From: Candidula unifasciata
Taxonomy: Eukaryota; Mollusca; Gastropoda; Stylommatophora; Geomitridae
DNA length: 64,000 nt
Reading direction: 5' to 3'
Assembly: GCA_905116865.2 (NCBI GenBank)
Contig: CAJHNH020001607.1
Coordinates: 92,001-156,000 of the forward strand
A program made the position numbers and the translations under genes. The notes below the pieces were generated by a model. The model saw only the letters and a program-made list of their open reading frames with translations, searched no databases and was not told where the DNA came from. Shown here piece by piece: positions 35,801-40,969 of this stretch. How positions within the stretch are numbered: the first letter of the stretch is position 1; the number at the start of each line of letters is the position of its first letter.

Positions 35801-36938
35801 CCTTAAACGGGTACCAGATAAAGTCATAGGAAGTAACGACGGCCAGCATGATGTTGGCCGATTAGCCTGTAAAATAGTAGGTCTGGCCCCGTACTGTGCC
35901 TGAACGCATGGAAAAGAGTACTTTCCTTTTATTTTACTGTATGTATGTATGCATGGGGGTCGCCGTGGCCGAGCGGCTAGACGCTCGCCGCGGATGGGAA
36001 GGTCGTGGGTTCGCTCCCTGGCGGAGCCGGATTATTTAAAAAAAAATGACCTTGGCTCCCAGGTCGACCCAGCCTTGAGTGGGTACCGGGTGCAGTCCCG
36101 GGAAGTAGAGGCGGCGGGCGTGATGCTGACCACATCACCCATCTTGTGCCGATTGGTCTATAAAAATATAGGTCTAGCCCTATATGCCCTAAAGGCATTT
36201 ATAAGGGTCCTTTACTACTTTACTATGTATGCATAGAATGAATGAAGGCATTGAAAAGATGGTCCTTTATATTACTGACTTCCAGGTGACTCGGCGGACT
36301 GTGGCTAGTTAGCCTGCCAAGGTTCCAAATTACTGCAGATAGCTCGCCCCATGTTGAATGAAAAAAGACTACTCTGTTTGAGTGTTAACATTGTTACTTA
36401 TCATTCAGTCGGTCAGAGTGTTAACATTGTTACTTATCACTCAGCCTATCTAAGTGTTAACATTGTTACTTATCATTCAACCTGTCTTGAGTGTTAACAG
36501 TGTTACTTATCACTCAATGTGTCTGAGTGTTAACATTGTTACTTATCAATCAACATGTCTTGAGTGTTAACATTGTTACTTATCAGTCAACCTGTCTTGA
36601 GTGTTAACATTGTTACTTATCACTCAGCTTGATTGAGTGTTAACATTGTAACTTATCACTCAGCTTGATTGAGTGTTAACATTGTTACTTATCACTCACC
36701 TGTCTGAATTAACATTGTCACTTATCGCTCAGCCTGTCTGTGTGATAACATTGTTGCTTTCTCTGTTTCTCCTCCCAGAAATGAAATGAATTGCAAGGCC
36801 ATCTTTGGAACCCTGGTGGTGTTTCTCCAAAATGATGCGGGTTATGCCAGATGGACACCAACAACAGAGAAAATCAAAGAACTTATTCAGGCAACAAAAC
36901 CAAAAGACCCCGTTGAAAGTCCTTCAACACTGTCCTAA
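11563..36938 (+). CDS. PCIF1: PCIF1/CAPAM, cap-specific mRNA (2'-O-methyladenosine-N6) methyltransferase, 12 coding exons
   Basis: Coding exons: 11563-11868, 13371-13564, 16205-16359, 18500-18731, 19999-20107, 22026-22188, 23667-23842, 26134-26220, 29075-29259, 31386-31580, 35463-35540 and 36779-36938. They total 2040 nt, or 679 residues plus a TAA stop; every junction is GT-AG and phase-compatible. The human protein is about 704 residues. Known family role: a nuclear enzyme whose WW domain binds the Ser5-phosphorylated RNA polymerase II CTD and which N6-methylates a cap-adjacent 2'-O-methyladenosine using SAM. Seen here: WW domain around residues 61-100 (W71, YYF 83-85, W94), a Pro/Ser linker with basic KRR at 146-148, the conserved helical region ([22 protein letters not shown]), SPLNCYF, and NPPF at residues 551-554 followed by SFIVFIP. 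The ATG at 11563 is the first in its exon and is 14 nt after an acceptor. The linker before coding exon 3 is shorter than in vertebrates, so a small exon may be missed. Identity is very secure; exon ends are read by eye. Confidence 0.95.
12105..12490 (-). mobile_element. SINE-B copy (minus strand)
   Basis: The tRNA-like head is at the right (cggggcttgaacccgggacc, a B-box complement). The body includes accagggtaaattac, ttccaactgccaaggga, gcccgggcagtgccgttagg and taacccataagtgctc. The same blocks occur inverted at 62937-63325 and 17600-17910. Confidence 0.75.
12538..12760 (+). repeat. Five-copy minisatellite in PCIF1 intron 1
   Basis: Units of about 40-45 bp built from tatagattgtaactttccag and tggaaagtcctggttgttc. 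Copies differ by a few substitutions. Confidence 0.85.
12955..13005 (+). repeat. Short triplicated block in PCIF1 intron 1
   Basis: Three direct copies of ggttaggaacctgtgtct with small changes. Confidence 0.8.
13371..13564 (+). CDS. PCIF1: PCIF1 coding exon 2 (Pro-rich linker)
   Basis: 194 nt between ttctttgcag and gtatgt, ending two bases into a codon. It starts [11 protein letters not shown], matching the DPLGLN stretch after the WW domain in vertebrate PCIF1. [11 protein letters not shown] segment and basic patches (MKRR, PLKK) follow; the basic patches could be a nuclear localisation signal, which is an inference. Confidence 0.9.
13680..14150 (+). pseudogene. Decayed LINE C-termini in PCIF1 intron 2
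   Basis: A broken frame around 13790-13990 follows the LINE C-terminal pattern (cagaaagagacagtctatg, ctttggtcatgt, aggacagagaagatgctgga), and the segment ends in ataagaagaaaaagaagg. A second short piece ends at 14150 with gaacgaaaagaagaagaagg. Both have the GAA-rich 3' end discussed under findings. Confidence 0.45.
14300..15360 (+). pseudogene. LINE-B relic: RNase H domain and C-terminus in PCIF1 intron 2
   Basis: The first frame (14307-14879) has [27 protein letters not shown] and [14 protein letters not shown], giving the Asp, Glu and Asp of RNase H. After a frameshift near 14878 comes [20 protein letters not shown] with the His motif. The end reads [20 protein letters not shown] and [18 protein letters not shown], the cysteine/histidine tail of I/Jockey-type elements. 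No upstream reverse transcriptase is present. It is one of the best preserved mobile coding pieces in the window. Confidence 0.8.
15361..15862. other. PCIF1 intron 2, nothing recognised
   Basis: Overlapping short frames on both strands at 15461-15689 show no family pattern. Confidence 0.4.
15863..16020 (+). pseudogene. LINE-B-type 3' terminus
   Basis: The frame reads [19 protein letters not shown] and [18 protein letters not shown]. The 3' end of the relic at 27604-27990 carries almost the same 130 bp. It sits just upstream of PCIF1 coding exon 3. Confidence 0.6.
16205..16359 (+). CDS. PCIF1: PCIF1 coding exon 3
   Basis: 155 nt between gttcacag and gtgagt. It encodes [19 protein letters not shown] and [14 protein letters not shown], matching the start of the conserved PCIF1 core in vertebrates. 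The first base completes the codon split by intron 2 and the exon ends one base into a codon. Confidence 0.92.
16605..16800 (+). mobile_element. SINE-C copy with tRNA-like head
   Basis: gagtggctggccaacagtta (A-box region) and ccctggttcgcatcctcagt (B-box region) are followed by aaggctggggatttttt. Copies in the opposite orientation lie at 26846-26985 and 56855-57025. Confidence 0.6.
16801..17595. other. PCIF1 intron 3, no repeat recognised
   Basis: A/T-rich intron sequence with a short (ca) run at 16798-16809. No gene is seen. Confidence 0.45.
17596..17915 (+). mobile_element. SINE-B copy, 5'-damaged
   Basis: Contains gtaatttaccatggtctcta, gtagtgagattaaacgacc, cccttggcagttggaaat and acgggttactacccg, in the order seen in the full copy at 62937-63325. 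The tRNA-like head is eroded. Confidence 0.75.
18145..18456 (-). pseudogene. LINE relic, 3' end (minus strand) in PCIF1 intron 3
   Basis: On the minus strand it reads [20 protein letters not shown] and [14 protein letters not shown], a LINE C-terminal pattern. The 3' end lies at a short (atg)-like repeat near 18145. It stops about 45 bp before the acceptor of PCIF1 coding exon 4. Confidence 0.6.
18500..18731 (+). CDS. PCIF1: PCIF1 coding exon 4
   Basis: 232 nt. The acceptor ttctcttctaaag was chosen over another AG at 18480-18481 because it keeps the frame and gives [14 protein letters not shown], which aligns without a gap to the vertebrate sequence. [15 protein letters not shown] and [10 protein letters not shown] are strongly conserved. 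The donor is gtaatg. The open frame upstream of 18500 runs into a LINE relic and is not coding. Confidence 0.93.
18845..19115 (+). mobile_element. Repeat-D copy in PCIF1 intron 4
   Basis: Contains ttcaggggcttcattgtggg, gacccactgcctcccca, gagaggcaaggaatcaag and aaccagaacgttcc, ending in ataagaagaagatc. It shares order and spacing with copies at 20728, 28690, 38990, 44085 and 53560. Confidence 0.75.
19465..19755 (-). mobile_element. SINE-A copy, full length with 13-bp target duplication
   Basis: The body at 19478-19742 is flanked by tcaagttgcctgt (19465-19477 and 19743-19755). The tRNA-like head is at the right end (gacccaaacccatgacc is the B-box complement; gtgccactcgactccc closes it), and the 3' end at the left starts with aagtaaagtaaagg. 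Confidence 0.88.
19999..20107 (+). CDS. PCIF1: PCIF1 coding exon 5
   Basis: 109 nt between ccttacag and gttagt. It encodes [19 protein letters not shown], matching the [10 protein letters not shown] block of PCIF1. It ends in phase 0 and joins to [10 protein letters not shown] in the next exon. Confidence 0.92.
20600..21190 (+). pseudogene. LINE-A RNase H relic split by a Repeat-D insertion
   Basis: The left half has catatgacattaccacatcc and agcatgagaatggaggttga, matching the TSSLRMEVE coding stretch of the relic at 1050-1740. The right half from 21037 has gcatgctcaggaaggtggag and gaatgagcaggcagatag (NEQADR). Between them lies a Repeat-D copy. Confidence 0.65.
20728..21036 (+). mobile_element. 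Repeat-D copy nested in LINE-A
   Basis: Has gtttcagggccctgttgtgg, tgtctccccaacaagcatgt, cagagaggcaaggaacc, aataagccagatctg and aactagaactttctgcc, ending gaagaagcagaagatgaaga. It interrupts the RNase H relic, so it is the younger of the two. Confidence 0.8.
21191..22025. other. PCIF1 intron 5, nothing recognised
   Basis: Short frames only (for example 21537-21740). No named repeat or gene. Confidence 0.4.
22026..22188 (+). CDS. PCIF1: PCIF1 coding exon 6
   Basis: 163 nt between gaacacag and gtaaag. It encodes [22 protein letters not shown] and EVLKEHNIT, aligned to vertebrate EHLRRQCGP, GICSKIYHIS and AILKENNIS. It ends one base into a codon. Confidence 0.92.
22640..22745 (-). pseudogene. 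LINE-A 3' end fragment
   Basis: The minus strand gives the conserved end of LINE-A (gggaatgtcctgagtgcaat corresponds to the CPEC coding stretch), with ctgctgaagatgag before it. Confidence 0.55.
23208..23350. repeat. Dispersed repeat copy in PCIF1 intron 6
   Basis: Shares agacacaaacaatag and gcacaatttattg with 40832-40900 and 5805-5850, and atatgccaggcagtaaatt with 6900-6925. Class unknown. Confidence 0.5.
23465..23599. repeat. Near-perfect 60-bp inverted repeat (hairpin) in PCIF1 intron 6
   Basis: Arms at 23465-23524 and 23540-23599 are reverse complements at 58 of 60 positions, with a 15-nt loop. Each arm ends with gttcacatttccaggcccag or its complement. It lies 67 nt before the acceptor of coding exon 7 and would form a long double-stranded stem in the pre-mRNA. 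Confidence 0.95.
23667..23842 (+). CDS. PCIF1: PCIF1 coding exon 7
   Basis: 176 nt between gtgaccag and gtgagt. It encodes [19 protein letters not shown], matching the vertebrate YCYPVRLAVSAPPMPSVE strand, then a [17 protein letters not shown] segment. The acceptor has a weak pyrimidine tract and lies 67 nt downstream of a long hairpin at 23465-23599. Confidence 0.9.
24195..24285 (-). mobile_element. Repeat-D 5' fragment
   Basis: Has gacatgcttgttgggggaag and gggtctgttctttttt followed by aaaatgggacaccagaaccc, the complement of the Repeat-D 5' region. A second such fragment lies at 24985-25060. Confidence 0.5.
24290..24670 (+). repeat. 52-bp tandem repeat in PCIF1 intron 7
   Basis: About seven units built from ttcatcaacccagaggcctt, ccagtgcatcagccctacc and aaaatcctatac. 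It leaves three overlapping open frames that are repeat artefacts. The unit may derive from the adjacent Repeat-D fragment (accagaaccc), which is uncertain. Confidence 0.9.
24985..25060 (-). mobile_element. Repeat-D 5' fragment
   Basis: tatggcatgcttgttagggg, gtcagttcttgtcccct and ccagaatgg follow the complement of the Repeat-D head. Confidence 0.45.
25529..25660. mobile_element. 24-base G-run and hAT-like terminal fragment
   Basis: A pure G-run covers 25529-25552. From 25584, cagtgttcttcaaccttttt and ctgcggtccac resemble the start of hAT-type elements. No matching right end was found. Confidence 0.4.
26134..26220 (+). CDS. PCIF1: PCIF1 coding exon 8
   Basis: 87 nt in phase 0 between actccccag and gttgca. 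It encodes [19 protein letters not shown] and WCLLKRYQ, matching the RVWCLLRRYQ helix of PCIF1. The donor departs from consensus at +3 and after, so inclusion may be inefficient; skipping this exon would keep the reading frame. Confidence 0.9.
26300..26660 (-). pseudogene. LINE 3' end relic in PCIF1 intron 8
   Basis: Order and wording match the minus-strand LINE relic at 18145-18456 (gcagcaggtcctttccagga, ctcgccagatctgcca, cacttgtattctgtgcc, cttgatgtgtcagatctttt). A (cctg) stretch has expanded inside it. Frames are broken. Confidence 0.55.
26846..26990 (-). mobile_element. SINE-C copy (minus strand)
   Basis: The tRNA-like head is at the right (gagggtttgaacccaggtct). The left part has ggctagtgcagttgcc and cgggtcaggattttt, as in the copy at 56855-57025. 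Confidence 0.6.
27065..27235 (+). mobile_element. Repeat-D 3' part
   Basis: Has acaagtaagccagatctgta, tgcatgcaaaattcaag, ggtcaacagccagaactttc and an end at aagaagaat. The 5' part is missing. Confidence 0.7.
27415..27515 (-). pseudogene. LINE-A 3' end fragment
   Basis: Carries aattgacattataggaattt, gcattcccataagcg and cttcagcagccag, the complement of the LINE-A C-terminal coding end. Confidence 0.5.
27604..27990 (+). pseudogene. LINE-B-type C-terminus with GAA-rich tail
   Basis: The frame reads [40 protein letters not shown] and [17 protein letters not shown]. The CxCG...[10 protein letters not shown] signature is the cysteine/histidine end of I/Jockey-type LINE proteins. It ends aacgaagaaagaagaagaaa, a GAA-rich 3' terminus. 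Confidence 0.75.
28613..28975 (+). mobile_element. C-run, G-run and Repeat-D copy in PCIF1 intron 8
   Basis: A C-run (28613-28636) and an 18-base G-run (28711-28728) flank the start of a Repeat-D copy that has gaatagacccatggccc, agccagatctgcaaaac and gaactttccactggagttta, ending gataagaagaagaag. Confidence 0.65.
29075..29259 (+). CDS. PCIF1: PCIF1 coding exon 9 (start of methyltransferase core)
   Basis: 185 nt between tctccccag and gtaagt. It encodes [31 protein letters not shown] and TDGYFGSRG, nearly identical to the vertebrate core. It ends two bases into a codon. A 46-bp minisatellite starts about 15 nt past the donor. Confidence 0.95.
29275..29890 (+). repeat. 46-bp minisatellite directly after the donor of PCIF1 exon 9
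   Basis: About 13 units made of gtatattgtgagtcctgtag, cttgactgggtagatctgta and gtttgt. The first diverged unit begins about 15 nt past the gtaagt donor at 29260. Copies vary at a few positions. Confidence 0.93.
30050..30130 (+). repeat. 18-bp tandem repeat in PCIF1 intron 9
   Basis: About four copies of gtagaccaagagcaagat. It underlies a minus-strand [13 protein letters not shown] frame that is not a gene. Confidence 0.85.
30860..31220 (+). mobile_element. Interrupted SINE-A relic in PCIF1 intron 9
   Basis: The left part has tgacattgactcccaggtca and acccaacct. After about 140 bp of unrelated sequence the right part has accaggtgaaatcctgggaa, gatcacatcacccatca and atatgcctgatgcgcc. The order is as in SINE-A. 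A G-run (31255-31268) follows. Confidence 0.55.
31386..31580 (+). CDS. PCIF1: PCIF1 coding exon 10 (NPPF catalytic motif)
   Basis: 195 nt between cctcacag and gtatgt. It carries [10 protein letters not shown] with the catalytic NPPF at 31429-31440 (residues 551-554), then [19 protein letters not shown]. In the family the NPPF Asn and Phe are needed for m6Am catalysis; both are present, so the enzyme is probably active. The donor lies about 30 nt before a 2.2-kb minisatellite. Confidence 0.95.
31612..33866 (+). repeat. Large 36-bp minisatellite filling the start of PCIF1 intron 10
   Basis: Roughly 60 units made of gtgtgttccttgtagatac and aagttgtgtaactcact (36 bp), with 32-bp variants lacking cact in the first 350 bp and 37-bp variants with ataacaag. 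It starts about 30 nt past the exon 10 donor. The block 32454-32816 is repeated as 32817-33179 (period 363 bp). Because 36 is a multiple of three, several frames stay open on both strands; these are repeat artefacts, not proteins. Confidence 0.97.
34035..34335 (+). pseudogene. LINE-A RNase H relic in PCIF1 intron 10
   Basis: Has gcaaatggacgctgcttagt, catctagtttgagaatg, acagtcactgcagtcctctg and gttagcatcctttggaca, matching the coding order of the relic at 1050-1740. Stops interrupt it. Confidence 0.65.
34733..34999 (+). mobile_element. SINE-A copy in PCIF1 intron 10
   Basis: Head with gtcgccgtggcattggctgc and gaaggtcgtgggttcgcatc (B box), then gaccttgactcctaggtcga, agatgctgaccagatcgcc and tctagccctatatgcccaat, ending aagggacctttactttaaa. 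Confidence 0.85.
35135..35285 (+). pseudogene. LINE-B 3' end fragment
   Basis: Has caggaacacctgagtacact, ctgcaggcctgcccatta and agcaaagtgtgcagagcaag, matching the C-terminal coding end and 3' flank of the relic at 14300-15360. Confidence 0.65.
35463..35540 (+). CDS. PCIF1: PCIF1 coding exon 11
   Basis: 78 nt between ttattttacag and gtcaga. It encodes [19 protein letters not shown], matching vertebrate [18 protein letters not shown]. The donor gtcaga is atypical at +3 and +6. The exon ends two bases into a codon and joins to NEMNCKA. Confidence 0.92.
35684..35935 (+). mobile_element. SINE-A copy, diverged, in PCIF1 intron 11
   Basis: Head with ggccatagtttagtggctag and aaggctgtgggtttaaattt, body with tgacctcggttctcaggtcg, ggtaccagataaagtc and taggtctggccccgtactgt. 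It lies 10-20 bp before the fresher SINE-A at 35955. Confidence 0.75.
35944..36234 (+). mobile_element. SINE-A, best-preserved copy, with 11-bp target duplication
   Basis: The body at 35955-36223 is flanked by tatgtatgcat (35944-35954 and 36224-36234). Head: gtcgccgtggccgagcggct (A box) and gaaggtcgtgggttcgctcc (B box). The body has ccaggtcgacccagccttga and tgctgaccacatcacccatc, and the 3' end is gggtcctttactactttac. This is the reference copy for the family. Confidence 0.92.
36380..36768 (+). repeat. 36-bp minisatellite ending at the acceptor of PCIF1 exon 12
   Basis: About ten units of gagtgttaacattgttactt and atcactcagcctgtct. The last diverged unit (gataacattgttgctt) runs into the acceptor tract tctctgtttctcctcccag at 36778, so part of the splice site appears to be built from repeat sequence. 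Confidence 0.93.
36779..36938 (+). CDS. PCIF1: PCIF1 coding exon 12 and stop
   Basis: The coding part runs from the acceptor tctcctcccag to TAA at 36936-36938. It encodes [20 protein letters not shown], matching vertebrate VLFLQNDPGFAKWAPTPER. The Ser-rich C-terminal tail of the vertebrate protein is replaced by a short [12 protein letters not shown] end. The 3' UTR extent is not known. Confidence 0.92.
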
Positions 36939-37172
36939 AACTTTGAGCTGCTGCTCCACAACAGATCGGTGTGTGCCTGGAAGGGAGAAAGTTAACCTTA
37001 GGATTAGCTGCACTAGCAAAGATATTGGGCCGGTTAACAGCTCAAACTGTTTGTGGGAACTGTCCAAAAGTGCGCAACGGTGCTTTTCAACTAAGTTGAC
37101 TCAGGTCAAATTGATGAAAACTGGGGATCGTCACGTGCCAGAGGCCCCGAGCCCCGGCATAGAAAGATCATA

Positions 37173-37178
37173 AATAAA
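37173..37178 (+). terminator. Possible PCIF1 polyadenylation signal
   Basis: An aataaa hexamer lies 235 nt after the PCIF1 stop and runs straight into an A-rich stretch. It is the first such hexamer after the stop that I noticed, but it abuts a hAT-like fragment, so the A-run may belong to a repeat. Confidence 0.35.
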
Positions 37179-37179
37179 A

Positions 37180-37265
37180 AAAAAAGTTGGCAGTGATCCG
37201 TGGGCCACTTGCTCGGACTCTACAGGCCACATCCGATCTTCGGGTCGCAAGTTGAATAGCCCTGC
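37180..37265 (-). mobile_element. hAT-like terminal fragment downstream of PCIF1
   Basis: Read on the minus strand it starts cagggctattcaacttgcg, a common hAT-type end, followed by a ggccacatccgat-type body on the plus strand. No second end was found. Confidence 0.45.
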
Positions 37266-37269
37266 TCTG

Positions 37270-38635
37270 CAGTTTGCCAGATTTGACCAGTCTCGCTTCT
37301 GGCTGTTCTTGACTGCTGGCGTCACTTCTTTATGTGTGTGAAATAACAGCTTTCACATGGCTAGAGTTGTAGACACATTTCGGAGACATTCAACAACTCT
37401 TCAAACTTACAACTAATTGCAGAAACATGACAGTTGAGGTTGTTGCAGGTATACTATGTAAAAATATCAAGCAAATGACAGATAGAACCTGTAAGCTATG
37501 CATGATTACAGGCAACAAGTGGATGTTGTGGCTAAAGAGCCTCATCAGCACATTACATAAATCAACAAAATATAGTCACTCAACTGATGTAGTCGCTGTA
37601 GAAGTTACATTTATATCTGGCCAGTGAAATGATAGACATGTGTGGTCGCTGAGAATATATGTACTAGCCTGAGAACGCCACTCACAGATATTAGATAAAA
37701 TTGTTTAAGGTTAAGTGCTTTAGATATAAAATGAAAACATTGTTATCAAATGATTGGCTTCAGGGTTGTGCACTTGAAGCCAGTGTGAGCTTTAAATAGG
37801 TGGATTGTGAGTCTGTGAAATAGGAATCAATAGAGTGATCTAACAGAGAACTTGAAGATTGTCACCAAGGAAGTGTGTGTTGTCGTGTATGTATGAGCCT
37901 TGGCAGAAATGCTGCTGAGTGCGCTGCGATAGTAGGCTGTTGCTGGACTTAATTAAAATCAAAGATAGGAATGTGGCGAGTCTGTACCAGGTATAATTAA
38001 GATGGTTAGCAGTTAAGTAAGGAGGTGCAGCATCAGCATTCTTGGAATTTCTGGTTTCCGAAAAATGAGGCAGAGGCCGACTCCCCTGAAGGTGAAGAGG
38101 ACATTAAAGATACAAAGCTCTGAAAGCACACAGGGCTGGGGAATTAGCTAGAGAAAGAGGGACTTTTAGGCCTACTGTGAAGAGAGTGACTCTGTAAACT
38201 ACCAGCTGATTGACAGACAGATTAGCCATCAGCTGTCTACAGAATATTTCTGAAATTTTTTTGGGCGGATCTTGAGGTGTAAAAAAGTATTTTTTGATTT
38301 AGTGTCATTTGTAGGACAAGGTTAAAGTTCATCGCATTGTTACATGATGTAAGATATTGCAATGGTGTGCAAGAGCAGCATCATCTGTGCTAGTTAGCAA
38401 AGCACTTGAAAATGATAATGTTGATGAATACTTTGGCGTCTGCTGTCATCAAGGTGTGAAGTGTTAGGTCTTCTCATTGTCTAGCTACTGCTTAATGACG
38501 TGGAGATACCAGCGCTTCCTCTGCTATGATTGTGTTCACAAAGAAATTCATGTCTGAACATGCAGATTTGTTTACTGAATGCTATGGAAAATGTGGTGGT
38601 CAGTACCACACAGTGTGGATATAAGAATAGCCTGT
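37270..38635. other. Region downstream of PCIF1, nothing recognised
   Basis: May hold PCIF1 3' UTR or intergenic DNA. The only frame above 60 codons (37427-37627) has no recognisable features. Confidence 0.4.
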
Positions 38636-38639
38636 TGAG

Positions 38640-38830
38640 TCCACCCACACTGGACCTCAAGTTTCTTCATAACTGTTTTGTGGGCTGTCCTGGGAAAGTA
38701 AAGACAGCCGGCGTAATGCTGACCACATTACCCACAGAGTGCTGATGGTCTGTAAAAATATGGGACGCTCTGCCCATATGCCCGATGCACCGAAAGGTGT
38801 GAAAAGGGAACTTTACTTTACTTTTTTTTA
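38640..38830 (+). mobile_element. SINE-A 3' part
   Basis: Has ctgtcctgggaaagtaaaga, taatgctgaccacattaccc, tctgcccatatgcccgatgc and an end at aagggaactttactttactt. The head is not recognisable. Confidence 0.7.
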
Positions 38831-38844
38831 GTATAACTGCTGTA

Positions 38845-39580
38845 TGTTAAACAGGGTTTCCAGGATTTGAAGCTGTTTGATTCTCATCCTTGAGATGTTA
38901 ATCTTTCAGACTGCAGTCCGGGAGGGGAACGACCACCACCATAAGAAGTAGCTGTAGTGGTGCCCTAATATAGCTGCTATATGATTGAACAGGGTTTCCT
39001 CCTGTGTGGTTTCTGGGGCCCCATTGTGGGAAAAACAAGAATAGACCCACTGCCTCCCCAACAAGCATGTTGTAATTGTTGACTGATTAGGTGTCTCCAT
39101 CAAAGTGCATCTGCCCAAGCAGCAAGGATCAACCGCCTGCACACAGATAAGCTAGTAATATGATGCACACGTAAAACTCGGGCCCTGGCAACAAAGCCAT
39201 GTCCACATAGACGAACAACCGGGACTTTCTGCTGGAGCTTCCAACCAGCTAACAAAGAAACAAAGAAAAAGAAGAAGAGTGTTTCCTGGATTTATATCTT
39301 TTGTTTTTCATCATTGAGATGTTAATTCTACAGACTGCAATCTTAAGGGGAAAAGCGTTTTTTTTAAAAAGGCCTCATTACGAGACAGCATTCCCATCAG
39401 CCAGGACTGCAGGTTACTTCATAGCTAAAGCTGTGCCATAAAATAATATTGTTTGACGATTTCATGGGATTTCTGTGATTTGCTGCGGTTTGATTCTCAT
39501 CCTTGGGCTGCTAATCCTACTGACTTCAGTCATGGATGGGAGCAGTAACCACCACCATAAGGAGTAGCATGAAATTCTCC
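38845..39580 (+). mobile_element. Cluster of dispersed repeats with one Repeat-D copy
   Basis: Three copies of the repeat seen at 8115 (near 38855, 39290 and 39465: gattctcatccttg, accaccaccataag) surround a Repeat-D copy at about 38995-39280 (tttctggggccccattgtgg, actgcctccccaacaagcat, ending aagaagaag). Confidence 0.6.
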
Positions 39581-40825
39581 TTTGATCATTTCATTGGATA
39601 GTTGCTGAGCTTTTTACACCATCATATGGAAGCTTTTAGGATGATTAATTTTATCAGCTGATAGAAACTACAGCAGTAATGTGAAGTAATAGGCCTCCAC
39701 ATTGCTAGGTCATGTCAGTGTGTGAGTTGTCTGGTTCTCTTCCTCAGTAGTCTGGTAGTAGAAACTGAACTACCATCACTGCTCTGATGTTAGGAAAATA
39801 TATCAGTCCAAGCGGCTTGAAAGAACTGGTTATATCATACTACAATCACAAATGACAAAATGAACATTGCAGCTAAACAGTTTTTATCAGCATAACACAG
39901 TTTTTATCCTTAGTGAATTACAGAATAACCGCAGAGCATCATTGAACTTTCCAAAAATTATTTTGAGGAAATAAAAGTGTTCGTTTGGAGGGCTTAACTA
40001 AAGACAATATCTTATTAACATCTGTTTATGTTTTACTGGCACAAAAACATGACTGCAACATCTATCTAATTTGATTCTCAAAAAGACATATATGTTAGTA
40101 AAAGAATTATAAAGGAGATAAGTAACATTCTTTGTTAGTCGCAGAATGCAGATGCCCAGATCATAAATCATTCTGTGAATATAAGCTATCATTGCAAAAT
40201 ACACTCAGATGAAAACATGACTGCAACATCAATCTAATTTGATTCAAGAAGACATAAATGTTAGTAAAAGAATTATAAAGAAGATAAGCCAGTAATTCTA
40301 CCTGCAATGTGTTAATGTATATTGTCTTTTTTGTTCTGCATTTCCCTTCGTTTGTAACCAGTTTTTGACTGACAGTGAAAAGATCTCAGTCCTTGATGTG
40401 ATGTACATAGCAGGTTTTAACTGGACATTGAAGAATCCACATTTTCTTTTTTGTTTGTTATAAAAAATTGCATCACCACATAACATGTTTTACATTAAAT
40501 TATTCATTTATACATTATTCTTCCCATTCATTCTTCCCATTCATTCTTCCCTGGCCCGTCTCTCTGTTAGTCACAATATGCACACACCAAGTTCATAAAT
40601 CATTCTGTGAATAAAAGCTTTTATTGTAAAATACACTGATCACTTGAAAAAAATTGTAAAATAAATTCACACCATGTGTAAAGCTCCCTGAATGGATTCC
40701 AGGAACACCTTTTGGGGAGGAGGGCCGAGGGGGGGGGGGGGGGGGGGGTGTTGATAGGCCCACTTTAAAAGCCATATATTGTAAAAGATGACTATATATT
40801 TTCAAAACAGTGTTTCCACGTTGTA
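39581..40825. other. Intergenic, with a local duplication and a G-run
   Basis: Two similar blocks at about 40045-40125 and 40210-40290 share aaaacatgactgcaacatc and gttagtaaaagaattataaa. A 20-base G-run covers 40729-40748. No gene seen. Confidence 0.55.
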
Positions 40826-40831
40826 AATTTT

Positions 40832-40930
40832 AACAAAAAAGACACAAACAATAGATTTGCACAATTTAGTGCGTGGCATATTTCACTGTATCTCGTCATG
40901 TGCAAACTAAAGTAGCAGTTACATAAATGA
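40832..40930. repeat. Dispersed repeat copy
   Basis: Shares aaaagacacaaacaatag, gcacaattta and tggcatatttcactgtatct with pieces at 23208, 5805 and 6465. The U2-headed SINE at 10850 is inserted in a relative of this repeat. Confidence 0.5.
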
Positions 40931-40969
40931 ATCAAATAAGACAGTGCTTTACAACAATAAGAATATCAT

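Noticed and set aside
35955..36030. A functional tRNA gene
   Set aside because: The A and B boxes are the head of SINE-A; no full cloverleaf is formed and the same head occurs in other copies with the SINE body.
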